This document shows, in pieces, positions 12,257 to 24,600 of a DNA stretch of 64,000 nt (positions are counted from its first letter, which is position 1; the number at the start of each line of letters is the position of its first letter). Location: assembly GCA_940671915.1 (NCBI GenBank), contig CALNVZ010003435.1:4904799-4968798 (forward strand), given 5' to 3'. Source of the DNA: Paracentrotus lividus. Taxonomy: Eukaryota; Echinodermata; Echinoidea; Camarodonta; Echinidae. Both the position numbers and the translations under genes were made by a program. The notes beneath the pieces were generated by a model. The model saw nothing but the letters and a program-made list of their open reading frames with translations. It did no database searches and had not been told where the DNA came from.

Positions 12257-12736
12257 TTAAAGCTGGTGTATAGTTTCGGGAGAAAGAAAAATTAATTTCG
12301 ATTCACATTAAGATAAATTACGAAGGATTGAATCCAAGAACTATAATAAAGCAAATTATAGTACTTGAAATCTCGTTTTAGTGTCTTTGTTTCATAATAT
12401 AAGGATTAAAAAAGATAAGTCGGGGACCCGTCTCAGGTTAGCGCTGCACGTGGAAAACCAATGGGGATTCTCTTGTGTGGGTGACCAGTACAACCAGATT
12501 GTTCGCACAAAGTCACGCCATAACCTCCGGCGTGCGAAGCTCTCAGCAGAGGTCTAAACAGCAGTTTGATTACCCTTCATTCAAACAATTTCAATGAAAT
12601 TCATCGGAAATAATGAAAGGAATGTCACAGGATCTCTCACACATATCTTTTAGTGCAATGTGGACAACATGTAACTACATTTGATCGGTTTTGTGCCAAT
12701 TCCTTTTTTGTTACCAAAACTATACACCAGGTTTAA
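12257..12736. mobile_element. ~480-bp MITE with TTAAAGCTGGTGTATAGTTT termini, copy 1
   Basis: The left terminus is TTAAAGCTGGTGTATAGTTT and the right is the complement of TTAAACCTGGTGTATAGTTT. Interior landmarks (GATAAGTCGGGGA, AAAACCAATGGGGATTCTC, TTGTGTGGGTGA) recur in reverse orientation in the copy at 54870-55356. No open frame of note. Confidence 0.85.
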
Positions 12737-13025
12737 ACATGTAATTACTATTATCATGCAATTTTTCAACTTCTTAATAATATCCAAGAAATCTAATTAA
12801 ATGATTGTGTTACTGAAATAAATAGATGGATGTCACATTGAAATTCAAAGATGACAAGACAGAGTAGCTAGTAGTTGTATCTCCTAAACTCATACATTAT
12901 CTTCCAGAAAATGTTTTATTACCGGTCTGCAATTCTTAAATCAGGTCCGCAAAATGTGTTAGGAATATAGGGTTGATTTTTTTTATTATTCGCTCTCCAC
13001 AGGTAATCAAGTTACATAACTGAGT

Positions 13026-13500
13026 TGCTCTTTGGATTTCACCTGTACCATCATGTCGAGGGTTATGCAATTTCTGAAGGAAGAAGCATGTCACTATGCT
13101 ATTTGTTCCCTAGTCCTTAGTCGCGATGACTACATGTATGCCAATTCCTTTCTTGTCAATACTCAAGTAACTGAAGTTCAAAGACTTAAGCATAACCAAA
13201 ATCGGGTGGCTCCTGTTGTGCTTCATGCAATAAAGTGAGGTCGTGATTCGCCCATACTCAGACAACAGCACTGGCCACCAGCTGAAGAGCAAATAGCCTA
13301 TAAAATTGCATTCTTTAAGTGTTTTAATGAGAACATATCAGCTTTTTTGTCATATTATCACTATGAGGGCATTTGAAGAGCAATCCTTTTCAGTAGAACT
13401 TTCTACTATAAATTTTTTCCTAAATACCTTGAAAATAATTGGAAAGCTCACAATTATTTTGTTCAACCATGGTTCACCTTTCCCACTACACTAGATTATC
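13026..13500 (+). pseudogene. non-LTR (LINE) reverse-transcriptase C-terminal remnant
   Basis: The translation of 13032-13235 reads like the end of a CR1/L2/Jockey-type reverse transcriptase: SLVLSRDDY, then TEVQRLKHNQNRVAPVVLHA, the family's 'SRLDY...lqrlQNraArvvl' segment. A stop codon (13236-13238) interrupts it. After the stop the same frame resumes with RDSPILRQQHWPPAEEQIAY, matching the usual 'tPiLreLHWLPveeRI.YKi' block. The normally conserved 'HWLP' reads HWPP. The polymerase core is absent, so it is a 5'-truncated, decayed fragment. Confidence 0.65.
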
Positions 13501-14489
13501 TTTAAGTCATGGTTACATCACATTGTTATTAAATTATGCTCTGATTTAATTTTGTTGTTTAATTATGTTGTCAGGTATAATTTAATTATGTTTTTTTTTA
13601 CTGCACGTATGTCTGTGTAAAATGCATTGATTTGTTATTAACTGGATACAGTGGTATATAACCAACAATTTACGATTATTTTTTTTTATTGTGAAAAATC
13701 TTTTAACTTTAGCAATATTTAAAATGTTTAACTTCTTAAACTTAGACAGGATAATGTACCTGACTCTTAAAGTAAAGTTTTTGAGGTTTAATTTAAAAGA
13801 TTACAATTAAGATGACCCAATAATCACACAAAAGATAAATTATAAAAATTATCTAGTTGGTTAGTTGGCTTTTGAATGGTAGACTGTGATTCTTAATTCT
13901 TGCATAACAAAGTGCCAATCTTAGGATTAGAGCTGTAGCGGCTGAGTGAAATGAGCTGAAGATCCAGAACTCCAAAAACTTGAAAATGTAGGTTGATGTA
14001 GGCAGCAATGAAAGTATGCAGTCATTGTTAAATGTTAAATTATGATTTTTAATTTTTTTTTTGGTAAGTTTTTTTTTTTTTTTTAGAAAGAACTACAATC
14101 CCGCCCGGGCAGCCTATGATTTTTTTCATAGCTGTCTTGTTCCAATATTTATCACACAGCAGTTGCGTGTGTTTCTACCAATTTCCATGGTTTCTACCGT
14201 TGGAGACAAATGAATAAATTAATTGTCTAAGAACTACAATATTTATAGGCAGGAACTGAAAGAAAAGGTTAATTAAAAATACATAGTTACTCTTCCAAAT
14301 GTACATCACAGAAGATACAGCTACAATGCATTTTATTGGCTACGCAGAGAGTGGTTCTTATCTTTCAGAAAACTGACAGTGACATTTGGTCCCTCATTCA
14401 GGAATAGCTACCAATCCAACATGTTCCAATTGAAACTATTTGAAAAAAAAAACTTGCTCCACATAACCATCCAGGGTTTGGTTTTGGGG
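13501..14489. other. AT-rich intergenic DNA, no gene seen
   Basis: T runs near 13680 and 14070-14084 and a small hairpin (CCTATGA...TCATAGCTG) near 14112. No gene support. Confidence 0.4.
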
Positions 14490-14677
14490 TACAGTCCACT
14501 ACCATTAAATGAAGAAATGCTCATAACCAAGACAAATAACTTGTTACTGAAAACATGTTGGATGCATGTTCATAAGTTTGAAATTGGGACAAGAAAAATT
14601 GCTAACACAGAAGTACAATGTACATGAAAATTATGAATTCTCATATCCATGCTCATTATAATGGGAGTGGACTGTAC
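14490..14677. mobile_element. diverged ACTCCTGTTATAAC-family MITE
   Basis: The left end TACAGTCCACTACCATTAAA and right end CTCATTATAATGGGAGTGGACTGTA bound a 188-bp segment. The termini match the type copy at 6573-6880 with a few substitutions. Confidence 0.65.
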
Positions 14678-15971
14678 AGTGCAATAATATTCTACATGCT
14701 CTTGATAAAGAAAAAGTTATTGGCTGATTTTTAATTTCTTTTATTCCTATTTTATTTAATTTAAACTTGAAGCAAACTTTTAAGTGGCCGACCAGGTGGT
14801 GATTCACTAATAAAATCAATGCCCACTGGGATAAAAATAAATTTAAAGATCAATAGCCATGTTATAGTTCCATAGGTCCATAGTTGGTTAACACTTACGA
14901 CGGGGTATTAATAATGACTTTGCCATCAATGGTAACTTAAAGAAATTTGGATTTTGACCGAGACAGAGTGTTGAGCAATGTTACCACGGTAGTGACCATT
15001 TAAATGGCAAAGTATGTAAACCATTAATGGTAAACGGAAAGCTTTATGCAATACATTATGGCACTATGTCCAGTTTAGAGTGGCCTACAGCTATTTTTCA
15101 TTGCACAGGCAACTTTTAAATTATTCAAATGATTTTAACATCTACCTTACGGAATGTCAAAGATCATAATTGCTTTTACTTACTTCAATATACGGGATAG
15201 ATTTTTTATACACAATGTTTGAAAACATGAAATAAATATGATTTCTTATGATTAAATACAAAAGAAGTAGTGGAGCTCTGACATCATCAGCATGCTATTT
15301 GAATATATGAGATTATGCCAAGATTGAAGTAAAAAAAAAAAAAAAAAAAAAAATCCAGTGTTGTGCTTGTTAATTTTACTCTTTCTAAAACATCATAATT
15401 TCAGCCTGTATTCCTCCTTTGATTTGAAATTCCATGGTTGGATCACAAGGCACAAAGACACAATTTAAAAAAGGAAACAGTATATTTACTGCAATACTTT
15501 CTGACACAACTTCACAATTTTCTAATCAATTCAATCATATTATACATTCATTCAAACTTAGGCATCTCATTCTCAAGTTGATTGTTTTTTTTTCTCCAAA
15601 AATAACTAGATTGAAATGATGATAATTCTAGAATAAAGGCAAGACTACATGTATGACTTCTTGTTGCCATTGAAGTTTGTATTCTTCCCATAATTATCAC
15701 TTCAGGAAAGCTATCTTCATAAAGAGGGAAAAATAGGTCTAGATCCAAACCTCTACAATCTTGAGACATGGTGCTGGCCACTCATAATACGATGTCAATA
15801 CTTTAGTATTGACCTCGTGGACCAAACTGCCATATTTTGGTGAAAATTTTGCAACCTTGTCAATGTTGTTTTATCTGAGGGTTTCTCCTTTTTGCAATAA
15901 CTTTCAGCTCCAAAATTACGTAGTAGCATATGTCTATGTCATTATAAGACACAGTGCATAGGTTTTGGATA
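14678..15971. other. AT-rich intergenic DNA
   Basis: No supported gene. It contains GAGCAATGTTACCACGGTAG near 14974, close to a block inside the TRAPPC2L intron 3 repeat (about 24863), suggesting a shared repeat family. It also has a 23-nt A run at 15331-15353. Confidence 0.4.
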
Positions 15972-16399
15972 ATGCAGCTGTCATTTGTAAGACCCACGTC
16001 TTGACCCCTGGGAGTAGTCTGTCAAAGTTGCATCAAAGTACCCATAATCAGTGACTCACAGTACCGTCATGGACGTCAAAAGTCCGTCATAATACTGACT
16101 CGTATGTGCGTCTCAGTAAGTCACTTTACCAATTTGCGTCACTTGGTGTGTCAAATGAGACCGTCATGGTTTGGGTGATATATCACTACGATCGTTGTTC
16201 ATGGTCAGTCACTACGGTCAGTCACTATCACCAAAAGGTTCATTACGAGTGTGTCATTGGTAAGTCACTTTCGTGAAATGGGGTGTCACTTTCTGTGACA
16301 TAGGGTGCGTCATGGTATCTCAATGTATGACTCTCTTTGGTAAAGTGACGCACCTATCCCGGGGGGTCAAGACGTGGGTCTTACAAATGACAGCTGCAT
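15972..16399. mobile_element. 428-bp MITE with 37-bp perfect terminal inverted repeats
   Basis: ATGCAGCTGTCATTTGTAAG plus GACCCACGTCTTGACCCC at the left is matched exactly, inverted, at the right end. The interior is a mosaic of short GTCACT, TCAGTCACTACG and GTAAGTCACTTT blocks in both orientations and carries no coding frame. One of the best preserved mobile elements here. Confidence 0.9.
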
Positions 16400-16808
16400 A
16401 AATTTCAAATCAAAATCATGAAAAAAGATAATTAAAACATCACTTATTATTTTGCCCTTTCCCGCCCAAAAACGTGCGGGGAAATTTTCAGAAAGTGGAC
16501 TTTAAAAAATAATATTTCATCCAAGAAGAAAGAAAGAAAACTCAAAACATCAGGGATAGTGAAAGGAACATCCGACCAGTCAGTTATTGAAGAAAGATAA
16601 GTGAAAATGTTATTTTAAAAAGTGAAAAATTAAGTTTGTTTTCTGAAAGTTTTCTTACTGAGTCTTGTCATTAGTCCCAGATGGTTCAGTTGCTTGTGTG
16701 GTGCTGGCAGAGATATCAATCTTACAGATTGATTATAACATACCAAAATATTTGACACAGCTGAACCAAAAATCTTCTTGTGAGAGAAAGCATGGTTAAT
16801 AAATTCTT

Positions 16809-16948
16809 GGGGCCCCGCCGCCGCCCCCGTTCTCAAAACCGTCTTAAGTCGAAATTCATGGACATCCCATTGAAACAAATGTTAAGTCCCTATGGCAGTA
16901 TGGGTTGTCAAAGATCTTAACTTATGACGGTTCCGAGAAACGGGTCCC
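16809..16948. mobile_element. short foldback with GGGGCCCC/GGGTCCC ends
   Basis: The left arm GGGGCCCC...GTTCTCAAAACCGTCTTAAG pairs with the right arm CTTATGACGGTTCCGAGAAA followed by CGGGTCCC. About 140 bp, non-coding, GC-rich at the left end only. Confidence 0.6.
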
Positions 16949-17451
16949 AGGTCTATCATTCAATTTTGGGAATGCATTAAAATGAAATACATTTCTTTCT
17001 CTTATGACCAAGATTTTGGTTTTGCAGCTGTTTCAACTATTTATGTAAGATCTAAATGCCACAAACAAAGTCTTGCCAAGATTGTACTGTAGAGTACTAA
17101 AAGGGGGTGTTTTCAGCTGCTTTTACTAATTTTCAACTATGTGACCCATTTTTTCTCCAAAGTCTTGATACAATCATACCACCATCAATTTTGAAGTTCA
17201 AAACTCAAGCAGTTCTTCACCTCTTGGGATAAAGCGATGAGAAGTAAGCAAATAACTAGAATTTTATAAGTTGACTACTATAACCCTTGACCTTTGACCT
17301 ACATTGTCCAAAATCTAGCAGTTGTACATTTAACAGTCTAGAGAAATATTATTTACGATAAAATGGCCAAGCAGACAGACCGATTGAAAATGTCTCCAAT
17401 CAGCACCAGCCAGCGCCGCACCATATTCGGTGGAGGCATAAAAATATTGAA
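16949..17451. repeat. partial AGAGATGCC-MITE interior followed by a DR1-repeat copy
   Basis: About 16955-17035 resembles the interior of the 25858-26119 MITE (ATTCAATTTTGGGAATGCAT, CTTTCTCTTATGACCAAGA). From about 17090 to 17451 the order matches the element at 60625-61547: a perfect DR1 motif TGACCTTTGACCT at 17288-17300, then CTACAT...CCAAAATCTA, and an end block GCACCATATTCGGTGGAGGC before ATAAA. Confidence 0.5.
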
Positions 17452-18114
17452 CCTATCCCCCCCCCCCCTTTCCTCACGTCACTCTAGTCTCTTGATGCCT
17501 TTGAATGAAGGTCTTTAAAAAAATGCAATCTCAACCCGATCCGTTCACTCATTCACAAGCACGCAGTTGTAGGAACATCAGTCTGTCAGTGTCAAGTTGA
17601 AACAAAATCGGTTCAAATGAATTGACGATTGCTGAAAAAAAATAACCCGACAGTGTCACTTGTCAGCGAGTGTCCGTCTGCAAATTATTTTGTAAAAATC
17701 ATGAAATCAGAAGAATTGTCAGGAATGCAAACACATCATCACCACCTCAATCATTGCCCCAGCTTAGCCCATCCCAATCCCACCCCCAGCTCAGCTCAGT
17801 CAACCACTCGGCTTTACAAATACAATTACAAGCAAACGAGCCACGAAGTATTTCGTCTTTGGCCTTGGGCACCCCATCCCACGCCGCCACGATCGCCTCC
17901 ACATGCCCGTGGCCATGCTATGCTGGCCCTGTGCTGTGCTGTGCGGCTCTGGCTGTGTTGGGCTTTGTTTAGCCTTAGCGAGATTAAATCCCCTAGTTCT
18001 TTGCTAATCAGCGTTATATTTACCATTTACTTTACTTGCCACTTCCAGGAAATCTGTTAATAAAGGAAAATATAATAAAACTGTGGATTGATCCTCCAAA
18101 CGGCCCTTTCTTAC
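17452..18114. other. upstream flank of TRAPPC2L, no gene proven
   Basis: It holds a C run (about 17458-17468) and an open + frame (17629-18060) that is His/Pro/Ser-rich and compositionally simple, with no domain. It could be 5' flank or an untranslated exon. I do not call a gene. Confidence 0.35.
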
Positions 18115-18190
18115 CTCCCAAGTTGGCGTTGGTGGGTTCTTCTTTGGCGTTTTCCTGCTGAAAAATGGCGACAAACAAATTGGCAACCAT
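18115..18190 (-). other. candidate divergent first coding exon
   Basis: On the - strand an ATG at 18190 opens 25 codons (MVANLFVAIFQQENAKEEPT...) ending in a consensus donor (GGAG|GTAAGA). It lies head-to-head with TRAPPC2L across the GC-rich block at 18345-18500. I recognise no family and cannot find the next exon, so this may be chance. Confidence 0.18.
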
Positions 18191-18344
18191 TGCATTTCGA
18201 CCAAATTAACGATCTTGATGGGAATACAAAATACAGATCGTATTTTAAAAATGATGTCATGTCATGATTTAAATTATTTTAAATGGCACTAAAAATTATT
18301 ATTATTATTTTTTTTTTTTTGAATACCGTATGGTATTTAATTAT

Positions 18345-18500
18345 AGCGAGGACTATCCTACTGCCTAAGCGGCGCAGGTAAATATAGGAGCGATCGAGCG
18401 CGACCAGCTGCGCCAGCCGGCGCGGGACGGCCGCGGGGGCGGCGAGCTATGAGCGGCCAGCTATATTTAGCCCGAGCGAGTCCTGGATGGTGAGCTGAGC
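18345..18500. promoter_or_regulatory. CpG-rich block, probable TRAPPC2L promoter region
   Basis: A sharp CpG-rich island in AT-rich surroundings, including GGCGCGGGACGGCCGCGGGG and a GC-box-like GGGGGCGGCG. It lies 140-290 bp upstream of the TRAPPC2L start codon. TAAATATAG and CTATATTTA flank it as inverted arms, so a mobile-element origin is also possible. The promoter role is inferred from position and composition. Confidence 0.5.
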
Positions 18501-18637
18501 TGAGGCAGCTGTCCGATCATCCTGTAGAGATCTCCATTTTTGTTTTGTTTGGAACAATTTGTTACAGTGCAACTGCAATCGATCCTCGGGCAGAAAGTCT
18601 CAAGAAAATAATTAGAGTCTGGATAGGAATCAAAACA

Positions 18638-18670
18638 ATGGCTGTTTGTGTAGCTGTCATCGCTAAAGAG
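18638..18670 (+). CDS. TRAPPC2L: TRAPPC2L coding exon 1
   Basis: Eleven codons, [11 protein letters not shown], ending at donor GAG|GTTTGT. The ATG aligns with the conserved family start. The exon is single-copy, just outside the duplicated block. Confidence 0.92.
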
Positions 18671-21600
18671 GTTTGTGATACTGGCTGAGCTGATTCTTCA
18701 GTAATTTAACAGTTAGTGATTGGGTGACTGATTTCAAGTGATGGCCATGTTCTGACTCTGAGTTTGACTCCGAGTTTTTGAATTGAGCTATCTGGATGAT
18801 ACTATAAAGTCATCACAGAGGTTAGTGCAGTGACCGAGAAGAGTGCAGTAAGACAGATCGAGACTTAGCAAAAAGTACTACCCATGCGTGTCCCCGCACC
18901 CTGAAAATGGACCCTAAACGTCTCATATAGCAGCCAAATTTGCACCCCTTTTCGACGTCATACTAAAAATGGACCCTAAACGTCTCATTGCATGAAGTCA
19001 AATTTGCACCCCTTTTCGACGTCAGACTGGAAAACATACCCTAAATGGCGTAAACACTGAAATTTTGACCCCAAAACAGCGATTTCCACTGAAAACACCC
19101 CTATTTTTATGAAAATGGCGATTGAATTAAAAAAACACCCCTATTTTAAGGAAAGCGTCAACGCCGCCGAAAGGCTGAAAACAGACCCTTTTCTACGCTT
19201 TTTGGGGACACGCATGCGTAGCATATCATGTGGTGAGTGACCCCCCCCCCCCCCCCCCCCCCCCGGGATGCTGAGTGAGAGTGTGACTAATTAAATTGTA
19301 GAATTTAACTATTATTTGTCATGTTTGTCATGTATTGTTAATTTATGACAAATTAAAATTTGATCATCATGTAACGTTAATTGGTTACAGGGATAAATCT
19401 CACGGAGGCCATCTAAGGCCATGCCGTCGTTGCCCATGCCTCTTGCCGTGATGCCAAGGGAAATAGATCAAGTCAAGGCCATTTTGGCCTTTCCTTTTTT
19501 CCAAGTGCCGACATGCCCTTTTAGGAAATTTATTGCCTTTCATGAAGGATCCTAATATCAACAATAAATGGGAAATATGTCACTTTTTTGTCACATTAAA
19601 GTCTCTAAAAGCAATACAGACCATAACTTTCATTGGATAATCCTATAGATCTACAGAGGTTGTGGCAGAGCTCCCACGACCCTCCTGGGGAGTTAATGGC
19701 CGTCTGACAGGAGTAGTAATAGCAAGACATCCCTGTTTGTTTCATTCCACTGACTCTGGGTTTTTGGATGTGCCTGGAAGTTATCACAGTTATTATTTTT
19801 AAAATATGTCAGTGATAGTTACATTATATGGACAGCCAAACAGAATTTTCATCGCCAAATCACTGTGGAAGAGGAATTTTGTGTTTTTCCATACAGAAAA
19901 GGCAGTATTTTTAAAGTCCCAGACCGGACCGACAAATGAAATAGCCAAAACGAAAGCTAATATGCCATATAATACAACAATTCCAAATTAAGGCGTTTTT
20001 ATTGTCCATCTAGAAAGTATTTAATTAAAAAGATGACGGAACCTGAACCAGGCCACCCCTCCCGAATGCGCCCGAATACTTGTAAAATTACCCCTAATTT
20101 AAAGTGCGAGTGATGACGTCAAAAAATGTTAATGGAATGCTACAGCAGTCCTGTGGCCAGGCATGATTGACTTTGCCCCTTTCATTTCATAACAAATAGA
20201 ATTCTAGCTCACAGGGCGTCTATTGTCCTGACATAGCAATACAAACGTGTTTCTAAAGGCGAAACGCAATCATGCCTAGCCGCACGACTGCTGTAGCATT
20301 CTATTAACATTTTTTGACGTCATCACTCGCACTTTTAAATTAGGGGTAATTTTACAAGTATTCGGGAGGGGTGGCCTGGTTGAGGTTCGGTCATCTTTTT
20401 AATTAAATACTTTCTAGATGGACAATAAAAACGCCTTAATTTGGAATTGTTGTATTATATAGCATATTAGCTTTCGTTTTTGGCTATTTCATTTGTCGGT
20501 CCGGTCTAGGACTTTAAACAGAAAATCACCACCTTTTCTGTTTTCCCATACACAATCATGACAATAGGCAGTATTATTAAACAGAAAATCACCCTGCCGA
20601 CCTGGCTCTATTTTAGAAAAAAAAAAGAGAAAGAAAAAAAGGCCTTCGATGCCCTTTTTATGAGGAAAAAATGGCCGTGGATGCCCTTTGAATTGGACAA
20701 AGTGCCCTAAATTTTGGAGGGAAAATGGCCTTGCCCTAAAAGTAACGAAATTTAAGGCCTGCCGGTATGTTGATGGATCCACTTTTCAGTTCACCAAGTC
20801 CATGAAGTTGTTTTATTTATGAAGAAAGTCTGAAGACGTTGAGACACTAAAAAAAGCTTGACCTCAATAAGTCTCAAACTATTAAATTTAAATATTATTT
20901 TAAGCTTTGTAAATCATTTAAATAGAGGTCTAGATCTACGTCCATTTGTCATATTTTAATCATCATCAATGAAACAAAAAAATCCCAAAAAATTATTTGG
21001 GCCTAGGGCTAGATCTACATTAAGAATATGAACTTTTGAAGAAATTCAATCATTTTTTTATAATGATTTTTAAAATGGGCTTGCCATTTTTGTGTTGCAA
21101 ACACTGAAAAGCTCCTTACTGCAGCAGTCCATACACGAAGTGTACGGGCTGCAAATTGACTAGCATGAAACATGAGGTGACTTCGCTGTTCCAGGCTAGA
21201 GATTCAAAATTATGGATAAAATGCTTGACAAACTATTTCATTTATTAGTTTATGTACACAAACTAGGTGGATGACTATCTTCATTCTTCATGATGATCAT
21301 AAGCAAAAAAATGGCATCAGAATTGCAGTTGAGTTTAGTTAAATGAGTCACATTCGCGGTGTTTAGTTTGCAACACGCATTCACTTCGTGGCAGCATCCG
21401 GTGGCTAAAAAGCTCCATGTCTGCACGTACACTAACTCATTTTGCATGCTTGCAGTTTAGCCTGTAGGTTTAGACACAATGTTTAAATTTTCAGAGCAGC
21501 AAAGAAAACTCACTGAAAATCATTGTAATCATGTTAATTTATCATTTTCATAGTTTTATTATGGGGCAAGTCCACGCTATTTGTTCCCGAGATGGTGATT

Positions 21601-24600
21601 TTTCGACTTTTTGACCATTTTTGTGTCAAGTGTGTCAGTGGGTTTGTAAAGGTACCGGTATGCACAATGTGTCATATATCATTATAAAATGGCTCTGTGA
21701 TTTTACGCATCGTGGTTGGTCAAAACGCGTCACGTGTGCATGCTGAATTTTCGATGCAAAGCACTAGTGTGCATTTTGCGGCGCAAAAAAAGTGATAACA
21801 CATACATCCGGGTCTTTTCCGGTCTTGTTTACCTTTCTTGGATGACGATCGTGATGTAGATCTTGAGCTACTTACCAAAAATTCAAAGGATAATCCCTTG
21901 GAATTTTTTTGGTAAGTAACTCAAGATCTACTAGAGCATTGTCGCAATTTTATAAAAGCGTTAACACACTTCCCTGTATTGTGCGATTAAACGTAAATGC
22001 AGTGATCGCTCGATGCTTCGGATGGGGCGCAGCTGCGCTCGCCTGCGGCTCGTTGCAGCGCGACCCCTATCCAAAGCTATCTCGCGGTGCACTGCATTCA
22101 CCGCTAACGCACGCTCGGGCGTGTGTTAATGCTATACTATAAAGGGTATGAAATGGTCTTAATGCAAATGATGTCAAAAAGTCTTTTCAAGGTCATATGA
22201 CGTCACAAGGGTCATTAATATTCATGAAAAAATATATAAATGCATTAAAAATGCTATTTTCAACCATTTAAACAAGAGGTTTGTCATAAGAGTACACCAA
22301 AAAGTAAGTATTTTCTGTTTTTATATTTCCTTGGCTAACTCTGGTGAAAAAATCACGAACCTAGCACATAGCTTTCCATATTTTTGGACTTAAAATATTC
22401 AGGTCTCAGAAATAGTCTCACAAAGTTACTGAGCTGATGTAAATCATACATTTTTATTACCCACCCTCCCACCTTTAGAAATGAAACAAAATAAGTTTTT
22501 CTATACATTTGTGTTTTTGTATTATGTTTCTTTTGATTTATCAGAGAGATTTTTTAACAAAAGATGTTGCTACGCCTTGGCTACACCAATTGTTTAATAA
22601 AAATATTACAGGGAATAATTGTCCCGTGTGTTACTGTCCCGTTTGTTACCTGACATAGTTTTAAAAACTTGACCTTTGCCAGAAAACTCGAAGTTGTATT
22701 AACGTTAAAATATGTCCTTAGAATGTTTATTACATGTTTAAGAGGATATGACTCTGCAAATTTTGATCTAATTTTTAAATTCAGAGTTATATGTGAACAA
22801 AGTCAAATTTGAAAACACCATTTTTTTTGCGGTCCCGTTTTGTTACCGACGGATAAATGACATAAATTAATTATGAATTGAGTTATTACAACTATTTTTT
22901 ATGTTTTTTTTGAAAATTCTTAGTACCTTCAGGAATATACATAAGGATTAGATTTCTCAAATAAGCCCCATTTTTGGCTCTGAATGTCCCGTTTGTTACC
23001 GCGCAAATAGTTTGGACTTGTCCTATGTGTTGTCTCAATGGATAGAGGTCCGCCTCATAATTGGGAGGTCGTGGGTTCGATCCCTGGCCACGTCATACCA
23101 AAAGACAAAAAATGGTAGTTGCTGCTTCCCTGTTTGGCGTTCAACGAGAGGGGGATAGAGCAATGTCCTTCTGGCGCTGCTCAGCGGCTTCCGGGCCCAC
23201 GGAAAAGGGGCAAAACAAATATCCGGTCATCTTTGTTTCGGACAATAAAATTTTGGAGCATGGAGCAAGTCTTCAAAATTGCGCATTTACGGAGTATGCT
23301 GACTTATTTAGACACTCCTACCACACTTCAATGTTTGATAATGTCACGATGCTTCCCAGATTGGGATCAATTTTTTTATTATTATAATTAGAGGTCTATC
23401 ATGATGACAGCAGTTGCAATCTTACAAGTGATTTAACTTGAAGTAAAGTGACAGACCTACATTGTATTGTACAACTCACTTATATCAGATGCATGTCAAT
23501 AGGTTAGTTGTGAAATATTCTTCATACGCTTCTAAATCAATAAATCTTGATTAATGATCAACCATGCATTTGCTAAATGTACCAGAGTCTAAGCGCTCAG
23601 ATAGTTCAGTGTATATGTCAATTTTGACTACTGTTTCTTCTTTTCTAATAAAATATTTCCATTTTGTTTTGTATTCTACCTGATTCCAGAATTACCCACT
23701 CTACATACGTACAATCCCGACGGAGAATGAGCTGAAATTTCACTACACAGTACACACATGCCTGGACGTAATCGAGGAGAAGATATCATCAGTCGGGAAG
23801 AGCAGCAACGACCTCAGAGAACTCTACCTGGTCTCCTGTACCCAACTGAAGATTACAAGGTCTATGGCTACGTCACCAACACCAAGGTCAAGTTTGTGAT
23901 CGTGGTGGAGTCTTCCAACACCCAGATGAGGGACAATGAAATCAGGAATGTAAGTTGGAGGTGACACAACATTTGCTCCTGCGACAATTGCTCCAGGCTT
24001 ATTTTATCTAGGATATCTAGGGTTAAGGTTGCAATAAGGTTTATGTTGGGTTTTGGGTTAGGTATGGGGTAGGGTAATATATTGAGTCCTGGGTTAAAGT
24101 TAGTCATTTGATTAGTGTATAGAATTTACAGCGGTGTAAATTGCCACCGGAGCAAATGTCATGGAATCAAGTTGGAAGCGTTAATCCTCTGTTTGTGAAT
24201 TCATAAATGTTTTTTTATTCTCATAAAATATATAAAATAGCAGGGAGGAAAAAAGGAATCATCTATATTTTTATTTATAGGTGGCTGATGAATGTGTTCA
24301 CCATCTTAAATCGATTGGATTCTGTACCATTAGATATAACAGCATTTTACCATGATCACACATCTGAAAACTTGAGCCTGATATCAATGAAATTGAAGTC
24401 ATAGCAATATTTATTGCTCTGAGGTGATATTAACTTAAAGTACCTCCTGGACTTTATATTATATTTTGTACTTGAGTACATGTATGTCATCCTCAAAGCA
24501 TTTAAAAAGTTATATTTCATGTGATTAATTCTCTGAAACATTACCCCTTTCCTCTCTTCTGTAACAGATGTTCAAAACGTTACACAACGCCTACGTAGAA

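Noticed and set aside
13032-13238. Intact 68-aa protein gene
   Set aside because: It is one piece of a reverse-transcriptase C-terminus that continues past an in-frame stop; a decayed LINE.
17629-18060. 143-codon frame upstream of TRAPPC2L as a gene
   Set aside because: His/Pro/Ser-biased with no domain and no splice support; overlapping frames on both strands are equally open.
18345-18500. rRNA or structured RNA gene
   Set aside because: GC-rich but with no recognisable conserved RNA segment; position before TRAPPC2L fits a promoter better.
21909-22142. 77-aa frame conserved in two places (also 29991-30224) as a real gene
   Set aside because: The second place is the assembly duplicate, so identity is not evolutionary conservation; the frame lies in a CpG-rich inverted-repeat element.
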